NCBI GenBank assembly: GCA_034509925.1
Contig: CM067534.1
Span: 9,318,501-9,382,500, forward strand
Length of the DNA: 64,000 bases
DNA from: Hirudinaria manillensis
Taxonomy: Eukaryota > Annelida > Clitellata > Hirudinida > Hirudinidae
Reading direction: 5' to 3'
The translations under genes and the position numbers were made by a program. Below, piece by piece: positions 25,001 through 38,100 of this stretch. The first letter of the stretch is position 1. The number at the start of each line of letters is the position of its first letter. Under the pieces are notes generated by a model that did no database searches, had not been told where the DNA came from, and saw nothing but the letters and a program-made list of their open reading frames with translations.

Positions 25001-25683
25001 TGTTTCATCTCAAGATCTTCTTTGGCATAACAAGAGAGCTTTTTTGGCTTTCTTTTTAGCTCATCCTAGATACAATGAAACAATCAAGGCTTTGCTAAAG
25101 TCACAGTTGCAGTCAATAAACAATAATAGCAAATAATCCCTTACTGGGTCCTCATTACAAATAAGCAAGCTCCTCTCTTCTGCCAAGCATCTCTTCAGTT
25201 CAGTGACAAACTTGTACAGATTGGAATCAAAATTTTGCTGAATGAGTACATAAAATGAAGTAGTTCCCACAAATTCTCAAGAGAAACTTGAATCAAATTA
25301 AATGAATCTAACTCTCATCATTTCTCTGGATGAGGCAAGATCCAAACTTGCTTCAAAGTTGAAGTCTGGACTAGAACTCAGGTTTCTAATCGTCACTTCA
25401 ATTTGGTTCAGGAGGTCTTCATACAATTCTTCAACCTGCTTTTGCCCATTTCCAGAGTCTACGTCTATTGATTGCCTAAAACACAACTGGCATGTCATTT
25501 AAACGACTGAAGTCATACAATAGAAATGAAATTAATCAATTACCAATCTGTTGCTTCAATCCACGCTGCATATCTCGAGCGTATCTTATACGGAAAACTA
25601 CTGGTTATGTATAATTCGTTCACGGCATCTTGCAACGATTTATTTTTTATGCACAAACTAGTTAATTTCTGCCACTGCGACAT
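19070..25683 (-). CDS. STAT: STAT transcription factor, full length
   Basis: Signal transducer and activator of transcription: cytoplasmic until tyrosine-phosphorylated (by JAK in known systems), then dimerises through SH2 and binds DNA. Nineteen exons (minus): 25544-25683, 25313-25475, 25145-25237, 24970-25065, 24795-24867, 24585-24715, 24076-24230, 23584-23745, 23161-23247, 22931-23066, 22505-22675, 21667-21802, 21261-21319, 20960-21054, 20669-20841, 20112-20327, 19973-20030, 19475-19643, 19070-19321; 2565 nt, 854 aa. N-domain opens [10 protein letters not shown] with [10 protein letters not shown] long coiled coil, a poorly conserved DNA-binding region and the linker ([15 protein letters not shown]) follow. 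SH2 has GTFLLRFSE with Arg594. DGYEKTEF puts the activating Tyr at residue 701, in a 58-nt exon. The transactivation tail contains [10 protein letters not shown], like the PMSP serine site of STAT1/3. The donor of exon 15 (GTATCG) was chosen to keep SH2 intact. Confidence 0.9.
22409..22499. repeat. (ATGG)n microsatellite in a STAT intron
   Basis: About 22 units of ATGG on the plus strand with a few changes, close to the donor of the exon ending at 22505. The open frames across it (MDGWMDGW on one strand, HPSIHPSI on the other) are repeat translations. Confidence 0.95.
23319..23413. repeat. 27-bp tandem repeat in a STAT intron
   Basis: Three and a half near-identical units of the type GGCCATAATTTTACAATATC followed by ATTTCACC. 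Units differ at single positions (TATCA / TATGA / TGTCA). Confidence 0.85.
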
Positions 25684-26593
25684 TTGACCCGAGAAATTTT
25701 CAAAACATAACTCGATAAAGAATCGACTGAAGACGACTGCAGCCTTAAATATAACCTCAGAGGCGAATTTCGAAATAACCCGAACAATTACGGCTCAGAG
25801 TTCGACAAGATGATAAATATTCAAACGAAAACACCTTAAAGGCCAGCGCTTGGTTTAGTCAGCTGCAAATTATTTTTTTTAACAAAACGCAATTTTAATA
25901 AAGGTGGTGAATGCCTGGTATTACGATCGAGCCTCAACCTGTAGTTGTATGCATATATAAACTAAGAATGCAATTCTTTATTATATAATTATGGTTCTTA
26001 GAAAGGAAACTTGCAGATCCCATTTGCCTAGTGGCACAATTGCCCAATGTCACTTAGAAAGTCCTATTTCCATTGCAATTAGAATGATCGAAAAAAGAGT
26101 GAAACCATTGTTCCTAAAGGTCTTTTTTATTAATATTTCGTCTGTGTCCGGCCTTGAACTACCTAACTTGTATTCCTCTTTAGCAAACGCCTATTTTGTA
26201 AAGCAATATAAAGTTCGTGAATCCTGTGCCTCAACCTCTTAGGGCAAACTGTAGGTTATGTCTCGTAATCTACTTACCGCGAAGACGAAAAACTAACAGC
26301 TACTCTTAAGTATAATGACAAAAGAACACTTTTAGAAAAGCGAGAAGCAAAACTTAAGCATTATATAAAAAAAAAAAACAGCAGAAGCTCCGCTCTAAAC
26401 GTCAAGAGAGAGGGCAGACAAAGCAATTCAAGCCTAATGCTAAGACAAGGACACTTAGCAGGATCTCCCAAAATAGTCCTAAGCCATTGCATTTCTATAT
26501 ACACCTTTACTAATCTGCCCACGCTAGTCCTCACCGAACATGTCGATTTCTAAATTGCAATGTTGAGATTCTACCGGGATTGAATATCTTTTG
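25684..26593. other. Divergent interval STAT / TfR-like, no gene recognised
   Basis: 910 bp between two start codons facing apart. An open frame of 83 codons at 25991-26242 (+) shows no similarity I recognise and no splice-site context, and is probably chance. The stretch should contain both promoters. Confidence 0.4.
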
Positions 26594-29483
26594 ATGATGT
26601 CTAATTATGATAACAATAGCGGAAGAAAGAAGAAATCAAAGCCGCCAAGAAATAGCCTCATAACCGTCAAGAAGTTTGCAGCAATCGCGACACTATTATG
26701 TTGTTTCTTCCTGGCGGGTCTGCTCGTGGGGTACTATGCATTCTTCAAGACACAGGGCAAGTCGTGCCCCTCCATGGCCAGCGTCGAAGAGGTTGAAGTG
26801 CTTGACTACGACTTAGACGCCGAAACATCCCAACAAACCATGCGATACGGACTCCAAGATATGAGCAAACAATCGGACGATATCCCAGATTTTTTGATGT
26901 CCGTAGCCGTTAAATTTTTGAAAACACTAGTCAATTAATAGCACTTTCCTGCAACATTTATTCCCTTCAGGAAGTCGCACCTACTGAGTGACCAATCTGC
27001 CGAGGAAATAAGGAAAAGATTTAACCTGTCACACAAGGAACGTATTTCGACCCACAAATATTTCGTCGGTATCCCAAGATACGAGCGCAACAAGAAAAGT
27101 TCGATTGGATTCTATTTTGACGACGTGACAGTCAGCAGGGAGCAGCTGGAGGGATCGACATTGTTCAACCCGTTCAACGGAACCATTAAGGTTTGGCACA
27201 AAATACTTTCTTGGGTCACAAAAAGCACACGATACTACCATCATTTAAATTGCATTAAAGGCAAGAGTAGTCCTGATAGAAGGAAGAACTAAGCTTGAGG
27301 ACCTCAACGTCAGCTTAGTGAAAGGAGCCATCATTGTGACCCCTCTTGACACATTCTCATTTGACAAAGTTAGAATTAAAATATTAAATTTTTGACATTT
27401 TTAATGACATTAAATAACTGATTCTTATGGCTTAGTAAGTGAATAAAGTGTTGTTGTATATTGGACATATAATCAAATTTTAAGCAAATTTGCCACAGTT
27501 AATCTATAATAAAGAATTTGGAAATGACAATTCCCTTGTGCGGCATTATTGTAGGCGAGATTCTTTGAAGCTATTGGAGCCAAGGCTCTTTTGTTCTACA
27601 AAGAGAAATCTTTAAAAGACTGCCATCAAAATAACAGCTATTCCATGGAAAAACCTTTTTGGTGGTACAATGATGCATCAACACCAGGTTATGCAGCATC
27701 AGGTTTGAGCTATCAACTTTCAGATTTATGTGGCATAGCATCACTCATAACAACAATAAAATTCCTTTCACAGAAGAGGTTTACAGGATTCCCCCATCAA
27801 ATTGGAACTTACCAAAAATACCACTTGTAATTGTTCACTGCCAGATTATTTTGGATATTTTACCTCACCTAGACATGAACCGAACTTTGATAGGAGAGCT
27901 TGACGTAACCTCTACCCTTAGCAGCACGACTTTATCAAACCTCATGATTTCTTTCCAGGGCCAGAAAGAACCCGGTATGCTTCTACCTTACTTCCTTTAT
28001 TTATTTATTTATTTATTTATTTATGATGAATTCACTACTATCAGTTGAAAGCTTAAAATAATCAAGGTTAATTAATATAGATATAAAAAAAAATAGACAT
28101 CAATAAAATCCAACAATGGAAATTGATTATATCCAAAATGACGTTTCAGACTCGAGCATCGTGATCGGAGCGAGCAGGAGAAACTCGCTCGGCACAAAGA
28201 GACTGGTCAGAATCCTGAGATTCTTCTCGTCGATGGCGAACGAGCACGATCGGGCACCTGCACTTACCACGACTTTCGTCTCCTGGGATGCCGTCGGACA
28301 AGGGATGTCGGAGTTCTTCGAGGTAAGAAATGGCAGAAATACGATCTCGATGAGCCAATACCACGACGAAAAATTCTTTTCGATAACAACTTCTTTGGCA
28401 ATACCAGCCCAATGACCTATAAGTTATCTTCCATGCAGGCATACAAATCCATGTGGTCAGAAAGAATAGCAATGTATATAGACCTCGACCATTTGGAATC
28501 AGAAAATGAACGTGACCATTTAATGACCACTTTGTCTCTAGAGAATTATGCCAAATCAACCTTGGAGAAGGTTCTTGTCTAATTCCTTGCTAATATGAAT
28601 TTTAAACAGATCTTCTAAGCTTAAATCAATCTGACCTTGTGTGAATAATAAATGCTTTTATCATTTCCAATTTCAGGCTTCAGTTAACATAAATATCAGA
28701 AGAATGAAAAACGTCACAACATCTTTTCCCAATAGTTTTCCTGGCTTGATATTTGAAGAAAAACTTGGTGTCCCCTTTATTAAAGGATTCTTGTCCAAGG
28801 AGGAAAGTGATGAGCACAAACTTCAAAGGATTTTTGGACTTCTTTTAATGTCAGCATCCATCACCGGTCCACCTCGAATATCACTATTGAAGACAATGGG
28901 CGAGTTATCAAGAGCCATAAAAAAATTAGTTGATAGGTACTCGTTCGTAAAGAACCACGTTTCAGGTTATTTAAATAGATTCCAATTTCATTTAAGATAT
29001 ATCATCAGCATCACAATTGAAACTAAAGATGAAATATCATGACTCTTGCTACTTATTCTTAAATGTCAGTTTTGTGCAATTATCAATTCAGTACACCATT
29101 TTATTTTCACAGCCTTACCTTCAGTTCTTCTAGAAGTTAGAATTTCTTTGGAAAAGTTTGAGAACGACACTAATTCTGATTCAGCTCTGATCTCTGATAA
29201 AAATAAAATGGCTTCCAAAATGAAAGCAACAATTGAAAGTGCGCTAAGAATTTCTCTCCATAGACTGAAATATTTTGTTGAGAGTCCGTTGTCAAAATTC
29301 CTGCAGTCAAACAATTCTCATATAGGAAGCCATGTCTATGCTAGAATTTTCAGAAACTTTTTTGAGAGTGATATCAATCAGTGCTTTGACAGCAATAATT
29401 CCATTTCTTCCTGCATTCTTCATGAGTTATCTATTATTTTGTCCAAACTTAAAAACATCGCAAAGGCCCTCACAGCCAAATAA
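26594..29483 (+). CDS. Transferrin receptor / glutamate carboxypeptidase-like protein (M28B pseudo-peptidase)
   Basis: Type II membrane protein of the TfR/GCPII family. Nine exons: 26594-26898, 26971-27190, 27261-27368, 27555-27702, 27774-27974, 28150-28322, 28439-28570, 28677-28965, 29113-29483; 1947 nt, 648 aa (human TfR1 760). A basic cytosolic tail precedes a membrane segment at about residues 28-51 (FAAIATLLCCFFLAGLLVG). A protease-associated-like region (FNPFNGTIKARVVLIEG) follows, then the M28-like fold (SSIVIGASRRNSLG, TTTFVSWDAVGQGMSEFFEAYK) and a helical C-terminal part as in the TfR dimerisation domain. Zinc ligands are missing: GCPII has GGHRDSW and SWDAEEFG where this protein has GASRRNS and SWDAVGQG. 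It should therefore not be a peptidase. Ligand unknown. The exon 1 donor (GTCCGT) is weak and is the least certain junction. Confidence 0.75.
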
Positions 29484-30101
29484 ATCACCAGCCGAAATTC
29501 GTATGGTCGCAAGGCATCCCGAAACGTCCACAGAAATTGTCTTTCCCCCTTTTATTTATATTCTTTTTTTTGATCTGCAACTCATTTTTTATGATTTATA
29601 AAAATTGTAATACATTTATTAATAGTTCTTTCTGTTTATTAAAGTTCACTTACAGTTATTTTGCCACCAATTACAGAGTTGTCTTCTAATGGGTTAGGGT
29701 ATGTAAAATTGTAAAAAAAAAAAAAGAAAAGAAGTCGCCCGTAATAATGATTATTTTTGGATACTATCAAAATATGTAACCCCGCTAAAGCTTTTAAAAA
29801 TTTTACAATCTTTCATTCTTAGTTGTGCAGAACCGTTACTATTAAGAACCGAAATTCCTTTCCATAAAACCTAAATTTTCTACTATATAGTTTTAACAAT
29901 TATAACAGTTTTTATTCAAAGTTTATTTTAATCTTTCAATTTCATTTCTAATCAAAAATAGTTCCAAAATGAAATAAAATACATCTCATTTCCATAGTTG
30001 CGAGAACTCTCAGCTCCTTGGAAACAATATTGTTTAGATACTTGAGTCTGTTCAGGTTCGCGCAATAGTTCTGATAGCACTCTTTTAGACTAAAGTTTGC
30101 C
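29484..30101. other. 3' UTR and intergenic, nothing recognised
   Basis: AT-rich spacer between two genes on the same strand. AATAAATAGTT-like stretches and a poly-A run near 29711 suggest 3' processing of the upstream gene. No coding signal. Confidence 0.4.
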
Positions 30102-33100
30102 ATGACTTTACCATTTCTACCTGGGAACTCTTTCGACAGAAATGTTTGTATTTTTAAACTTTCAAATGAAATTATTGACTATTAATAGATTCTCTAGCCT
30201 GATAGGCATTCGATTTTTTGTGTTATATTTTGTCAAACTACTTTATATTTTTAAAAGATGTTTTTAAATTAATTAAAATAAATTAAATAAATTAAGATCT
30301 AAGTTTTGTGGAATTAAACGGTCCAATCTTTAAAATTAGTTTCTCGAATCCCCATGCGAACAAAACAATAATGTTAACATTCTTAGATCTATGGACTATT
30401 TAGAAAATTCTTGACTGACCAACTTTCTTTTCCAAGGTCGGTAGAACTGCTTTCCAAAAATCTCAGAAATTTTTCTACAGCAACAACATTCAAACGAATG
30501 TCTTCAACAACAAAGAAAGAGCAATTGATCTCAGCGCTCTTCAGCCGAGCCACCACTTTTCCAATAAGCCGGCAGTTCCTTCTTGGGTCGTTTATGACAA
30601 ACAAGTTCTCAGTTTTGATGGATTTTCTTGCGAATCTGTAACTGAAAGGCCTGACGAGAGCCAAAGGGTTCACCGGTGCAAAATCTACTACTTTTTGGAA
30701 GACGGAACCATGAAAATAACTGAACCTAAAGAAGATAATTCTGGCATGGAGCAAGGTATTCATTTTTAAACGCCGATACTTTCGATCGTGCTGAACAGAC
30801 TAAAGATGAAAATAATAAATAAATTGCTCTCCTAATGAAGACTAAATTTGGGAATTATTTATTTACCAATTTAGATAACATTTACACATTTACAAAATAA
30901 ATATTTCATAATATTATGTATTTACCATAGAAATAAGCTTCCAATTTAAATATATTACTTTTATTTATTTAATTTCAGGCGTATTGGTCAAGAGACACCA
31001 CGTGAACAAACCATCTCCAAATGGAGATGACATTTACACTGTCGACGATTTGAACATTGGAAGTCGTTTGTTTATTTACGGAATTTCATACACACTGACA
31101 GATTGCGATGAATTCACGAAGAGGTTTTTGAGGAAAATCGGAGTAAAATTGGGTGAACCGATGATGATAGCGACGAGGGAAAAGGTAGTCGTAACCGAAC
31201 CTTTGCTATCATTTGCTATTAAAGACAAATTTGTATGTCGACGATGTATTGCATCAACTAATTTAGTGATAGATTTATCTCACGAGGAATAGAATTTCAA
31301 GAATTATAAACAAAATAATTTAAAATCGCACAGAAAAATGTCAGAGAACAAAAAACCACAGAATTCAAAAACAAGGAATCGAAATTCTGGAAGTATGACG
31401 GTCAGATATTGAAGTTCTTTTGTCTTTGGGAAGATGAGAGCAATCAAGAAAGAAGAAAGATGGTCCTTAAGTACTACTTGACAGACGATACCATTGAGAT
31501 CAGTGAGGTTGGTGCGGGATATTTCAAAACTGAAATGCATATTTATCTTTGGATGGTCATTTTTTTTAACAAACTTAAACTTCGATCTGAAAATCACAAC
31601 AAAATTTAAAAAAAAAAGGTACACAAGCCAAATTCCGGCAGAGAAGGTATAACCTTCTTGAATCGATGTAAACTGCCAAAGCAGAGGAAATGCCTGGATG
31701 TGCCTGGAAATTCAGCTTCAAATCATCTGCTGTTGAACGTCTTTGAGAACAAAAACAAGACCCACAGGTGTATGATGGACAGTGCTCAGGTTAACGAGAA
31801 TGAATTGTTTGTTTTTTTTTTATAAATTTCCTCTTATTTTCAATTTAACAACTTTAATAACTTTATTCGTTAAAATGTAAACAAATGAATGTTCGAACGT
31901 GTATGTGTATTTCCTATTCCAAGTGATTTAAAACATGTTTAAACATCATCTTTTATGATAAATTCTCTATAAGTTCATAATTAATATTTAGTAAAATGTT
32001 AAATATTACGTACAAATCAGCAATTTTTTTTTAAATTCTGATTTTCCAATTTATGAATTGCTCTCACAAACAGGTGGGCGACTCGCTCGACTCTTACCTG
32101 GATTGTGACTTGAGACTGGGGTCTCTGATCGACGTCTTTGGCAGGAAGTTCTTGCTCTGCGATTGCGACAATTTCACCAAGGAATTTTACAGGAACAAAT
32201 ACGGAATCAGTGAGAAAATTAATTATTATTTTAAACGATAAGGATTCAATGGCTCGATAGCCACCTCATAGGAGCAGGTCAAGGGGTTAGGTTAAAGTTA
32301 AGGTTAGGGTTAGGGTTATCTACTAAAGATCCCCGGCCGTGAGTTGGCCTTCTTGCATGTCATTTCTCTAACATTTAGCACGAGTTGACAGTATATAATA
32401 AGGATGACTAGCAAGTCCGACATAATTTTCAGCAAACTTTATTCCAATCGAATTGGAATCCAACGCCGAATCACATCGACCGACCGTGCCACTCCCACCG
32501 CCTTACAACGGATTCGGTAGCCACGAGGACAGCCTCAACTCTTCAGTACAACTCATACCTCGGCCGCCCAGGAAGGATTTCATCAAATTCTTGACCAACG
32601 ACAGACAGGGTCTCGACGGCAACGTACTCAGATATTCTGCTCAGCTGGTGACAGAAGATGACATCGATGCTGCTAGGAGGTTCATCATGTCCTTCTATCT
32701 TGTCGACGACACTTTGCAAATATACGAAGTCGTTGCAAAGAACTCGGGTGAGATTTTAACAGTCGAATAGTTTCAAGTCGGTTGATTTGATTTGTTTGAA
32801 CGTTTGTTTGTCTTAGCGTTTCCTTCAAAACTCTGTTTTGGGTTGTTGGATTATATGGTGTTGATAGTAAATCGGTCGAGAAAAAGCGCTACATAAATTA
32901 CAACCTAAATAATCCTAGGCCTCACAGGAGGGAGGTATCTCGAGCGATGCAAAGTTCCAAAACCAGGGCAGGAGAAACGCTTGAGAAGTCTGCCGGAATA
33001 TTATCAGAAATATGACTTGGCCATTGGAAAGCTGTTGGAAGTGAACGGACGCCATTTTATCGTAACTGGAGCAGACGAGTACACAATGAACTTTATGGAG

Positions 33101-34361
33101 AAGCATCACAAGGATGTCAGCTTTCCTGTCAAACTTTAATAAATTTTATTGTGCCTTTAAGTAAAATAATATTAACTATTAATCCTTTAAATAATATTAA
33201 TTATTATTGTTATGTTAATGCCTACGTTAGAGAATTATAAAAATTTGTAAAAGGATTTGTTTGTAAACAATTTCAGTTTCCAGAATCAGACGTCCAATCG
33301 ATTCTTTCTAAATTATCATCATCTTTGACACCCGAGAAGATGCAACAGTGCGATTGGAGCAGGAATCTGTCGGAGGCGGAGCTACACCAGCTGTTGGACG
33401 ACTTGACCAATCAGAAACTTTCTCTCCAAGAAATTCACTCCATTTCTAGGTCAAAACTTTGCACTTTGACCTAATTTCCAGATGGCTAAATCTAAAATTG
33501 TTAGAATTCTTCTTTGTTGTTTTTTTGAATAGACACCTGGTGAATAAATGCAAAACGAATGAAAAAGATTGCGATTTTGACCGGTTACTCGATGAGGTCA
33601 GAATTCAACTGAAGAGGAGTGGCTTCCAGGAGTTCCATTCAATTCTGGAGAATTGTTACCATTTCGATGTCAACAAGTGAGAAACTGTGAATAATAAACG
33701 CAAAGACTTAACAAAAGCACAAACGATTCACATTCCAAATATTACTTAAGCATAATGACCAAAAGGGCCTTGAGTTTCTTTATTAACATAAAACGTTACG
33801 ATGGACGATGGCGATTATGATAACGATGTTCAATTATGATAATGAGTTCAATATTCCAGATCTAAGCTTCTACCAGTAGCCAGGGTTGAAATGATCCTGA
33901 AAGCAATGAGACTTCCGGTCGACGGTCAAACCCTGAATCGATTCTTGAATGCATTGGCACGGTTGGTTGAGTTGTTGTTGTTAAGATGTTCATTAGTATT
34001 CACAAAAGTTAATACTAACCACTGAATTATTCATTACGGAATACTAGGTTTGTTACCTATTGAGGTATTCATTATGTAACACTTACGTTACTGTATACAA
34101 AATAACTATGCAGGCCAAATAAAGTTGAGCATCAGTTTCGTTTTGCCTGCTTAACCTTAGATTGGAAAATCCAATCCTTCATTTTATAGGATTCAGTGTG
34201 CACTCCGTGAACTGATTAATTACGAAGAGTTGGTGAACCTCTTGAACTGGAAAACAGTTGAATCCTTTGGCGGATCTCCTTCCACCAAGGAGCTGGAAAA
34301 GGCTGGAAAAATTGATGCGCTTCAATTGAGGACAATTTTCATGGAACTTCTGAGAGATTGA
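30102..34361 (+). CDS. EFHC1: EFHC1/EFHC2-type ciliary protein with three DM10 domains
   Basis: Ciliary microtubule inner protein family. Twelve exons: 30102-30143, 30437-30755, 30979-31184, 31334-31507, 31619-31789, 32074-32209, 32433-32747, 32919-33115, 33277-33449, 33533-33676, 33860-33961, 34190-34361; 2151 nt, 716 aa. Exon 1 has only 14 codons (MTLPFLPGNSFDRN) but matches the family start LPFLPGTSF. Three DM10 domains follow: IYYFLEDGTMKITEP with DCDEFTKRFL; LKYYLTDDTIEISEVH with DCDNFTKEFY; MSFYLVDDTLQIYEV with GADEYTMNFMEKH. PPPYNGFGSHEDS is the conserved linker before the third DM10. The C-terminal 200 residues are helical with an EF-hand-like end but no clean calcium loop. Its presence implies motile cilia. 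EFHC1 and EFHC2 are not separable here. Confidence 0.9.
32284..32319 (+). repeat. Interstitial telomere-like tract (TTAGGG orientation) in an EFHC intron
   Basis: Degenerate run ending GGTTAGGGTTAGGGTTA, preceded by GGTTAGGTTAAAGTTAAGG. It reads TTAGGG on the plus strand, whereas the longer tracts near 38 kb and 58 kb read CCCTAA. Confidence 0.85.
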
Positions 34362-35183
34362 ATGAGATGCAACTTTTTGCTTTATTCATTCATTTGTTTG
34401 TTTATTCATTCATTCATTCATGAGTTCAGTTTTCCTATTTATTTATTTATTTATTTATTTATTTATTTCCATTTTGTATGAATATTCAGAATGTAATGTT
34501 TACGTTCAATAAATAATGTTTGAACACTCTTAACGGGGAACTAAAGTTGCATTCGATTAAAAGGATTTAATTATTAATTTTATTAATTTATTCACAATTT
34601 CTGAAATTCTAATTTCTTTCTGAAAAATGAAACATTTCGATGGAACGTAAATTAAAATTTATCGATTATATTTATAGATCTATTTCCTAAAATAAATAAA
34701 TAAATAAATTGAATTTAAAAGATTTTAATTAAACAAAAAAAAAAGAAAGAAACTCAACACTACTTCGTCACACCCATTGGACCAACATACGATGACGTCA
34801 TAAGAACTTACATAGCGACGCCTCAAAATGGCTCGCTTGTTGAAACTTCCTTGAAAAAAAAAGCAATGGAAAATATTTGGATGACAACATGGCTGCTCTT
34901 CACCATCAACATCAAAGCAGGCTAGCTTGGCTATGCTATTGTTATTGTTGTTGTTGTTGACGTGGATATGAATCATTGTCCAGTCGTTATTGTTATTGTT
35001 GCTGTTGGTATTGAATGTCTGGATCCTCGGGTCAATCAAGCACAGGAACTGTGGGCTTAGGAGGACAGAAATATGGCGAAACGACGAATTAAAAGATGTA
35101 TTTTGGTTCCTGAGTCACTCAGGGTTCGATGAATAAAACGAATTGGATTGTAGAATCTGTAGGGATTGGTCGGTTTTCTTTTT
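34362..35183. other. Intergenic, short A/T repeats
   Basis: Contains (ATTC)n near 34384-34420, (ATTT)n at 34437-34468 and an AAC/GTT-rich run near 34940-35010. The 104-codon minus-strand frame at 34725-35039 is mostly Asn runs from that repeat and is not taken as a gene. Confidence 0.5.
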
Positions 35184-38100
35184 ATGATGCTCTTATGGTG
35201 TTGGGTTGGGGGAATACGTTTTGTTGATAAACAAAAGGGATCGGCCGTTTTATTTAGTCTTTTACTGCGGATGGAGATAGATATTCATTCTTGGGATTCA
35301 CTGTTTACGACACCTGTCGCCAATTCGAGGATATTTATTTTCAACGCTTTCAAATCGAACGATTATTCTATGTAATAATATTAATAATCTTATAGGCACG
35401 TGTCACTTCATTTAACTATCCAGTATCCTTTTCTCAATTGCAGCTTCATCACACGTTGTAACGGATTTGATTACATTGACCGATCCGGTCAGCTTGGAAT
35501 GCGATATCCATCGCAAGACTAACAAACTAACGGACAGGATCATTGACCCTCACGAATTCGCAGTTTATGAAGTACCTTGTGTCAGGCAGTCCAAGCCCAT
35601 CCTCATATTGATTGAAGAATCAAACAGACTCGCGGCTATTACCATCCATGCCGGTTACACTGAGGAATCAAGTGGGATGTTTTCTCATAATGTTTTCTAA
35701 ATTATTTCTAAACCTAACTAAATTTTCTTTATTCAAAATAAAAACAAAAGAGAAAAGGAGGCTAAATTTTGGTTAACCAAAGACTCAAAGGCTTCTTACT
35801 GCGTTCACTTTTAGTGATAAATTTGCGTCGTAAATAAATGCGGCGTCTGGTCGCCATTAAAAGTGATCATTTGTTATAATCGTTGCGAACAAATTCTTTT
35901 CCGATTAATATTTATCGATCAATTAAAACTAAATTTAAAAAATAATCCTAATCTTTTAATAATAAATGATTAATCTCAACAAACTAATCTAAGTTTGCGA
36001 TGTCGGTCGGGCTCAAATTCAGCAAGGCTCGTATAACAGACTGTCATTAACATTACGACGGGATGTCCTACGATATGATGTAATAAGTTCAGGATTAATA
36101 AGTACAGCAATTATACTATGACATGGACCTTAATGAACACTTTGAATGCGTTGTGTTTCAGCGTCCATTCTCGACTTCTTTCACGTGAAGTTATTCAGGC
36201 AAGACAGGAGCCAAGAGGTGTGCGGGTGGTGGCCAAAGACCTTTCAAGGACCCAACAATTCGATGAGAGTCAACTGTAAGCTTTTGAACGAACCCTTCCG
36301 TTCTGTGGCCATCCTCCCGACCGCCAGGACCGTCCAAAAGATGGCGGCCAACGTCAGACTGATGCAAAAGATTCCAATCTCTGAGGTCGAAGTCGTCACG
36401 AAAGGTCATCCTCATTTATTCGTTTGATTTTTAAATTTAAATCTTGAAATATGCATTTATTTGTGCACGTATATGTTTCCGATCCTGTTCATTGTTATTA
36501 TTAATGATTATATTGTTATTAAAGCCTATTCTTAGGTCAATTTTCCTTATCATCCTCGGCTGTTCAGTAACACTAACAATAAGAAAATCGTTAAGGAAAT
36601 GTTTGTCAATGCAGAATATTCTACGGCTGTGGGTTTCTACGGTTGTTTCGAGTCCTTTGAGGGTGAAGCGTCCAAGTACAGTGGTCAGTGTAGGGACGTC
36701 TGTTATGACGAGTCGCATATTTTTGCCAGCTTCAGGACAGATTCGGTCAGGCTCGTGATGATGATGAAGATGACGATGATGATGATGATGAAGATGACGA
36801 TGATTAACTAATTATTATAACACGATGCTAATATTACACGGAACGATATACGTACGTACGACTAAAGCGTTTTATTATTTTTTAAAGAATCAGCATTTAC
36901 AATGATAAAATTATTATTATTTTTTTCCTTTATATTTCGTAATATTATTAATAATAGAGGCCATTTTAATATTTTAATTAAATGTGCAACTCAACTCAAC
37001 TCGTATCAGTGTCTTTGCGGATCGAAAGTACCAACGAACGTTCTGTCGACTGAAAATTGCTTCCCTGAGTGTAAGTCACAACCTGGTTACTTGTGTGGCG
37101 GCCCCACTGCACATGCCGTATACATTGGTAGGTGCTTTTTTTATTTTTTTCTGCCTTTCAGTTATTTTCAGTTTTTGCAATTATTTTATGTGATGTTGTT
37201 CATTCGTTTCTTTCCTCAAAGTTAGCCATGATTTTATAGCTACAGTGAAACTTTAGGATTGTCTTGTGTTTTTTTTCGACCACAGCGAAAGCTCCTCACA
37301 TATTCAGTCTCGGCTGTTTCGAGTACAGGCCACCCGATGATGCCACGCCCGAAGAAAATTTGACCCCTGTGACATGCATCAAGAAATGTTCCAAAGAGGG
37401 AAAGGCATTCGCCTTTGTGTCGGTGAGTTATCAGAATGTCAATCGTCTACGAGGGTATAATATTATTATAATACTATTAATGGTATTATAATATTATTAT
37501 AATGGTAATCGTGATGGCTGTTGGTGCTATTGCTGTCGGCACTGCCTTTATTGCTTCCGATGCTAGAATCTATTGTTTGTAAAACACAGGAAGGAGTATA
37601 CTGCATCTGCGAAGAAGACGAGCCATCAGGGGAGACCGAACCCGAAGATTGCGATTTCAACTGCAGTGGTGATCCTCTCATGAACTGCGGAGGAGAAAAG
37701 AGTACTTTGGTCTACTCCGGTGAGATTGATAAGGGGAATGATCAGAAAACAATAAATAACTATTGTTATTTATTAAATAATAAATTTATTTCAAATTGTT
37801 TTTAATATTGCGTGATTCAAGTTTTTTTTTTCGGAGTTTTCGTATTTTTTTTGTAAAATATCGTTTAGTAATTTATTAATAACAATCGATACCGTTCAGT
37901 GACCTTCTTAAAGATAAGTTTTCCTCGAAAAGTTAAGGTGACCCTAACCCTAACCTTAACCCTTACCCTAACCCTAACCCCGACCCTGAAGTCGCTGGTC
38001 TGACATTGAAATGTATTCCTTTATGTGCTTTCTCAGGCTGCCTCAGTGAAAGGAAAATTTCATGTCTGGATGTTTACAAATGCGAAGACGAGAACATCGA

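Noticed and set aside
26899-26940. TfR-like exon 1 continuing to its stop codon as a 115-codon protein
   Set aside because: The downstream exons clearly belong to the same M28B protein and a phase-compatible donor exists at 26899; the short form cannot be excluded as a minor isoform.
34725-35039. 104-codon minus-strand frame with Asn runs
   Set aside because: Driven by a GTT/AAC repeat, with no similarity and no conserved segment.
36745-37010. Alternative joins for the first WSC domain using an upstream acceptor near 36959
   Set aside because: They require a donor inside the conserved CYDE segment or break the frame; the join 36745 to 37010 gives the right WSC spacing and matches the intron position in the second WSC domain.
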